9,447 nt of DNA from an uncultured Chloroflexota bacterium (GTDB lineage Bacteria; Chloroflexota; Anaerolineae; Aggregatilineales; Phototrophicaceae). The first letter of the stretch is position 1. Each line of letters begins with the position of its first letter. Position numbers and translations under genes: made by a program. Below, piece by piece: positions 6,745-9,447 of the stretch. The notes under the pieces were generated by a model. The model did no database searches and was not told the origin of the DNA. It saw only the letters and a list, made by a program, of their open reading frames with translations. The stretch is from positions 1 to 9,447 of the forward strand of contig CAIVEA010000259.1 in the NCBI GenBank assembly GCA_903904765.1. The letters run 5' to 3'.

Positions 6745-7691
6745 CAGGCTTTCCTCAAACGGGGATTGAGCACAATTGCCATCACATCGGCAAACAAGTT
6801 CGCCGCGATGTAGATGCCGGATACGATCAGGGCGATGGCTTCGATGGTGGGCGCATCACGCACGGAAACCGACTCGACCAGCAGTGTCCCTAGCCCCTGA
6901 AAGGCGAACACCTGCTCTACCACCACCACGCCGCCAATCAAATAGGCGAGGTTGAGCGCCATCGTGTTCAGCGCTGGCACAATCGCGTTGGGCAGCGCGT
7001 GGAAGAAGATCACACGGTTGCGCGACAGCCCTTTGAGCATACACATGCGTACATATTCCGAGTTCAACACATCAATCAGGTTATCGCGCAGCATACGGAT
7101 GGAGTACACTGCCATCACCATTGCCAGCGTCACAGCGGGTAGCGTGGTCTGCCGCAGCAAGTCGCCAAAGTCTTTGGCGCGTTGAATTTTGGACATGACC
7201 GGGAACCATGCCAGCGATACCGAAAAGACGTAGATGAGAACCGTGCCGATCACGAACTCCGGCAGCGAAAGGCCAATCAGATTCAAAACCGAGATGACAT
7301 TATCGGCTAATCGTTCGTGATAAAGTGCGGCGATGATCGCCAGCGTTAATGTCAGCGGAACATAGATAACGAAAGCGTATAGCGCCAGCGTCAGCGTGTT
7401 TTTCATGCGAGGAAAGACCACATCGGTGATCTGCTTGTCATTCACTAGCGATTGCCCGAAATCACCTACCACCGCGCCACTCAGCCATGAGATGTAGCGT
7501 TCGACAGATGGGCGGTTCAGGCCGCGCTTTTCGCGGAAGGCTTCGCGGGATTCCATGCTGGACTCGCGCCCCAGCACACGTGCGGCAATGTCGCCCGGCA
7601 GGACTTCGTTAGCCCAGAAGATGAAGATGGAAACGATCAGTAATGTAAAAAAGGCCAGTACAAGGCGAACCAGAATCGTCCGAATAATCAT
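6744..7691 (-). CDS. DppB-type permease subunit of the family-5 ABC importer
   Basis: A 315-residue inner-membrane protein of the DppB/OppB type that pairs with the DppC-type subunit. It begins with the typical N-terminal span (MIIRTILVRLVLAFFTLLIV) followed by a periplasm-side VLPGD. Then come YISWLSGAVVGDFGQSL (about 66-82), the permease domain from about residue 95, and the EAA loop near 212-237 (EYVRMCMLKGLSRNR). VVVEQVFAFQGLGTLLVES (about 256-274) and a terminal NPRLR (the family usually has DPRxR) complete it. I chose ATG 7691 over the GTG at 7724. The longer form adds 11 residues that do not resemble the family, its start codon sits inside the 3' arm of a hairpin, and ATG 7691 has a GATGGGG SD-like stretch about 7 bases upstream. 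Confidence 0.94.
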   Translation of the reverse strand: MIIRTILVRLVLAFFTLLIVSIFIFWANEVLPGDIAARVLGRESSMESREAFREKRGLNRPSVERYISWLSGAVVGDFGQSLVNDKQITDVVFPRMKNTLTLALYAFVIYVPLTLTLAIIAALYHERLADNVISVLNLIGLSLPEFVIGTVLIYVFSVSLAWFPVMSKIQRAKDFGDLLRQTTLPAVTLAMVMAVYSIRMLRDNLIDVLNSEYVRMCMLKGLSRNRVIFFHALPNAIVPALNTMALNLAYLIGGVVVVEQVFAFQGLGTLLVESVSVRDAPTIEAIALIVSGIYIAANLFADVMAIVLNPRLRKA

Positions 7692-7716
7692 ATTTGCCCC
7701 ATCACTCACACAGGAA

Positions 7717-7738
7717 AGGGGCACAAGGCTGTGCCCCT
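7717..7738 (-). terminator. Intercistronic hairpin between binding-protein and permease genes (weak terminator or mRNA-stabilising stem)
   Basis: On the minus strand AGGGGCACA (7738-7730) and TGTGCCCCT (7725-7717) form a perfect 9-bp stem with a GCCT loop. Only a short T-run (TTT, then CC) follows, so complete rho-independent termination is unlikely. The stem lies 22 bases after the binding-protein stop and ends 25 bases before the permease ATG. In binding-protein-dependent operons such stems commonly protect the binding-protein message and lower permease expression. That this one does so is an inference. Confidence 0.7.
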
Positions 7739-7760
7739 CTGGTAAAACAGTACTACTTGT

Positions 7761-9308
7761 TTAGCGTGAGCAGGAGACGTTACGCAGATCCACGCGATAT
7801 AGCTGGGCACGCGGCTCATAGCCGGTGCAGCTGGAGTTGACCGCAGAAACGATCTGCTGGAACAGCGGAATGATGGAGCCACCTTCTTCGGTCAGCAGTT
7901 GTTCGGCCTGCTGATACAGCGCCTTACGCGCATCGGGATCGGGTTCGGTGTTGGCCGCATCCAACAAGCTGTCGAACTTCTCGCTGGCGTAGTGCGTTTC
8001 GGGGTAGGCGGCGTTCGAGCGATGCGCGATAGCCAGACCTTCACCGGGGTGACGGGCATTCCAGCCAGAACCCACGAACGGGAACTTCAGCCACACGTTG
8101 TCCCAGTGCTCGCCCGCCGGGCCGATCACCAGATTGACTTCCACGCCCGCCAGCGCAGCCTGTTCCTTGAACACTTCAGCCATCGCCACCGCACCGGGGA
8201 TATATTCGGCGGTGTACAGGTCGATCTTCAGCGGATTGTCAGGGCCGTAGCCAGCTTCAGCCAGCAGAGCCTTTGCACCTTCGATGTCCTGTGCGGGAAC
8301 CTGATCTTCAGGCCGCCACGCATAGGGCGACTGCGGCGGCACAGGATTGTCGTCGCCGATGTAGCCGTAGCCCAGCAGAACGGTTTCCAGCATGGCCTTG
8401 CGGTCAATGACCATCTTCAACGCCTGACGAACGCGCACATCATCGAACGGCGGGGTATCCACCCACATCGCCATCGTCATCTGCGTGGCGGGGCCAGCCG
8501 TCGCCAGAGTGATGTCCGGGTTGCCTTGCAGCGTGGGCAGCGTGGCATACGACACCTGCTGCGCGATGTCAATTTCGCCCGCCAGCAGGGAGGCGTTCAG
8601 CGTGGTGGCTTCCTGAATGGCATAGAATTCCACGCAGTCCGACTTGGGCAGACCTGCTTCCCAGTAGCTGGCGTTCTTCACGAACACATGCGGCTGGTCG
8701 GACACGTTGAAGTTCTGCGGGACGAACGAGCCGGTGCCATTCGGGGCGGCGGCAATCGACTCGGTGGTCGCGCCATCGGGGACAATGAAGGTGTTCTTGT
8801 TGGTGATGAGCACGGGCAGTTCTACCACCGGCTTATCCGTCTTGAACACCACGGTATAGTCATCCGGGGCAGTAATGCCATCGGGATTCAGGAAGGCCAG
8901 CGTCGCGGCGGCTTCCGAACCGTTGGCGGGATCGAGCAGGCGCTTGAAGGTGTAGACCACGTCAGCGGAGGTGAAGGGCTTGCCATCATGGAAGGTAACG
9001 CCCTGACGCAGCTTGAACGTCCATTCGCTGCCATCGGTGTTCGATGACCACGATTCGGCCAGTTCGGGCGACACTTCAAAAGTGCTGCTCAAGTCCATAA
9101 GGCGGTTGTACATCAAGCCAACCACAATCGAGTTTTCGGTGCTAGGCTGGTTGATCGGGTCGAGATTGAGCTTCTCGCCGCTAGACTCGACACCGGCCAG
9201 ACGCACACAGTCGCCCGAATCCTGTGCCAGACCAACGCTGACGCTGGCAACTCCCACGAGCAAAACGAGGACAACGCAAAGCGGTAACAACAGACGTAAG
9301 CGGTGCAT
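7761..9308 (-). CDS. Secreted family-5 (peptide/nickel/oligosaccharide-type) ABC solute-binding protein
   Basis: A 515-residue exported receptor that captures solute for the permeases encoded just downstream. Residues 1-28 form a Sec signal peptide: MHRLR charges, then a long Leu/Val core to ASVSVGLA, with probable cleavage before QDSG. There is no lipobox Cys; C34 sits in SGDC, which does not fit the lipoprotein consensus. The mature protein has the family-5 pattern: an early LNLDPINQ strand, GLMYNRLMDL, PELAESW, WTFKLRQGVTFHDGKPFTSADVVYTF split across 96-121, NGTGSF (190-195), FDDVRVRQAL (288-297) with the following IDRKAM, and AKALLAEAGYGP. The four mature cysteines (C34, C225, C494, C513) could form disulfides outside the cell. 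ATG 9308 has a very strong SD, AGGGGAGG at 9326-9319, ten bases upstream, consistent with high expression. Family-5 proteins bind peptides, oligosaccharides or nickel, and the ligand here is unknown. Confidence 0.95.
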   Translation of the reverse strand: MHRLRLLLPLCVVLVLLVGVASVSVGLAQDSGDCVRLAGVESSGEKLNLDPINQPSTENSIVVGLMYNRLMDLSSTFEVSPELAESWSSNTDGSEWTFKLRQGVTFHDGKPFTSADVVYTFKRLLDPANGSEAAATLAFLNPDGITAPDDYTVVFKTDKPVVELPVLITNKNTFIVPDGATTESIAAAPNGTGSFVPQNFNVSDQPHVFVKNASYWEAGLPKSDCVEFYAIQEATTLNASLLAGEIDIAQQVSYATLPTLQGNPDITLATAGPATQMTMAMWVDTPPFDDVRVRQALKMVIDRKAMLETVLLGYGYIGDDNPVPPQSPYAWRPEDQVPAQDIEGAKALLAEAGYGPDNPLKIDLYTAEYIPGAVAMAEVFKEQAALAGVEVNLVIGPAGEHWDNVWLKFPFVGSGWNARHPGEGLAIAHRSNAAYPETHYASEKFDSLLDAANTEPDPDARKALYQQAEQLLTEEGGSIIPLFQQIVSAVNSSCTGYEPRAQLYRVDLRNVSCSR

Positions 9309-9447
9309 GGTACAAAATCCTCCCCTAAATAGATGAATATTTCTAACTCACGACATTCACGATGTATGGTGACGATGTGTCGTGGTTAATCCCCCAACCC
9401 GGAAAGCCACAGACCTGCGTTAAAAAGGTGGTTGACCAGGCACGAAC
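9309..9447 (-). promoter_or_regulatory. Leader of the importer operon, with strong SD and possible operator
   Basis: This 139-base stretch upstream of the binding-protein ATG shows no convincing ORF. It contains the strong SD (9326-9319), an AT-rich segment (9327-9345) and the nested inverted repeat at 9349-9384. I looked for sigma-70-like boxes on the minus strand and found only weak matches, such as TTAACC with TACATC 17 bases away, so I do not assign a promoter. The region continues beyond the window edge. Confidence 0.5.
9349..9384. repeat. Nested inverted repeat upstream of the importer operon, candidate operator
   Basis: The outer arms CACGACA (9349-9355) and TGTCGTG (9378-9384) are perfect 7-base inverted repeats. 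Inside them TCAC (9357-9360) and GTGA (9369-9372) pair around GATGTATG. The two halves also carry direct copies of CGATGT. The structure starts 41 bases upstream of the ATG, a suitable place for a repressor or activator site controlling the operon; it could alternatively fold in the 5' leader RNA. Confidence 0.5.

Noticed and set aside
7899..9047. 382-codon open frame on the plus strand
   Set aside because: It lies wholly antisense to the family-5 binding-protein gene, has an Arg/His/Gly-rich composition typical of a shadow frame of GC-rich coding DNA, and has no SD or family motifs.
9421..9440. TGGT-TG-ACCA short palindrome near the right edge
   Set aside because: Four-base arms are too short to separate from chance, and the region is cut off by the window edge.

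Overview
The window carries eight protein-coding genes, all on the minus strand, so it is transcribed from position 9447 towards 1. It looks like one long transport-and-metabolism operon followed by the start of a second transport locus. The DNA is GC-rich by eye and tightly packed. GTG starts, Shine-Dalgarno-led genes, a Tat-dependent sugar-type binding protein and a fused double-ATPase suggest a free-living heterotroph. The overall style is compatible with Chloroflexota, but no taxonomically decisive gene is present, so that placement is only an inference. There are no rRNAs, tRNAs, insertion sequences, CRISPR arrays or phage genes.

Layout in transcription order. (1) 9309-9447: leader with a nested inverted repeat that could be an operator. 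(2) 9308-7761: secreted family-5 (peptide/nickel/oligosaccharide type) solute-binding protein. (3) 7738-7717: a perfect 9-bp hairpin between the binding protein and the permeases. (4) 7691-6744 and 6744-5878: two DppB/DppC-type permeases, joined by a one-base stop/start overlap. (5) 5866-3794: one 690-residue polypeptide containing both ATPases (DppD-DppF fusion). (6) 3769-2666: a 367-residue protein that I do not recognise, with a CxxCxxC cluster. (7) 2663-1872: a short-chain dehydrogenase/reductase that begins two bases after the previous stop. (8) 1775-1077: a two-domain cupin behind its own AT-rich promoter-like region. (9) 976-1: the first 325 residues of a Tat-exported family-1 (sugar-type) solute-binding protein that runs off the window.

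How it may work together (inference). Genes 2-5 make a complete ABC importer: binding protein, two permeases and a double ATPase. The unknown Cys-rich protein and the dehydrogenase follow with gaps of 24 and 2 bases, so they are probably co-expressed and act on the imported compound. The cupin may be a downstream enzyme or sensor with separate control. The family-1 binding protein probably starts a sugar importer continuing beyond base 1, which makes a carbohydrate or carbohydrate-derived substrate as plausible as a peptide for the whole locus. The most novel element is the uncharacterised Cys-rich protein in its conserved-looking metabolic setting.
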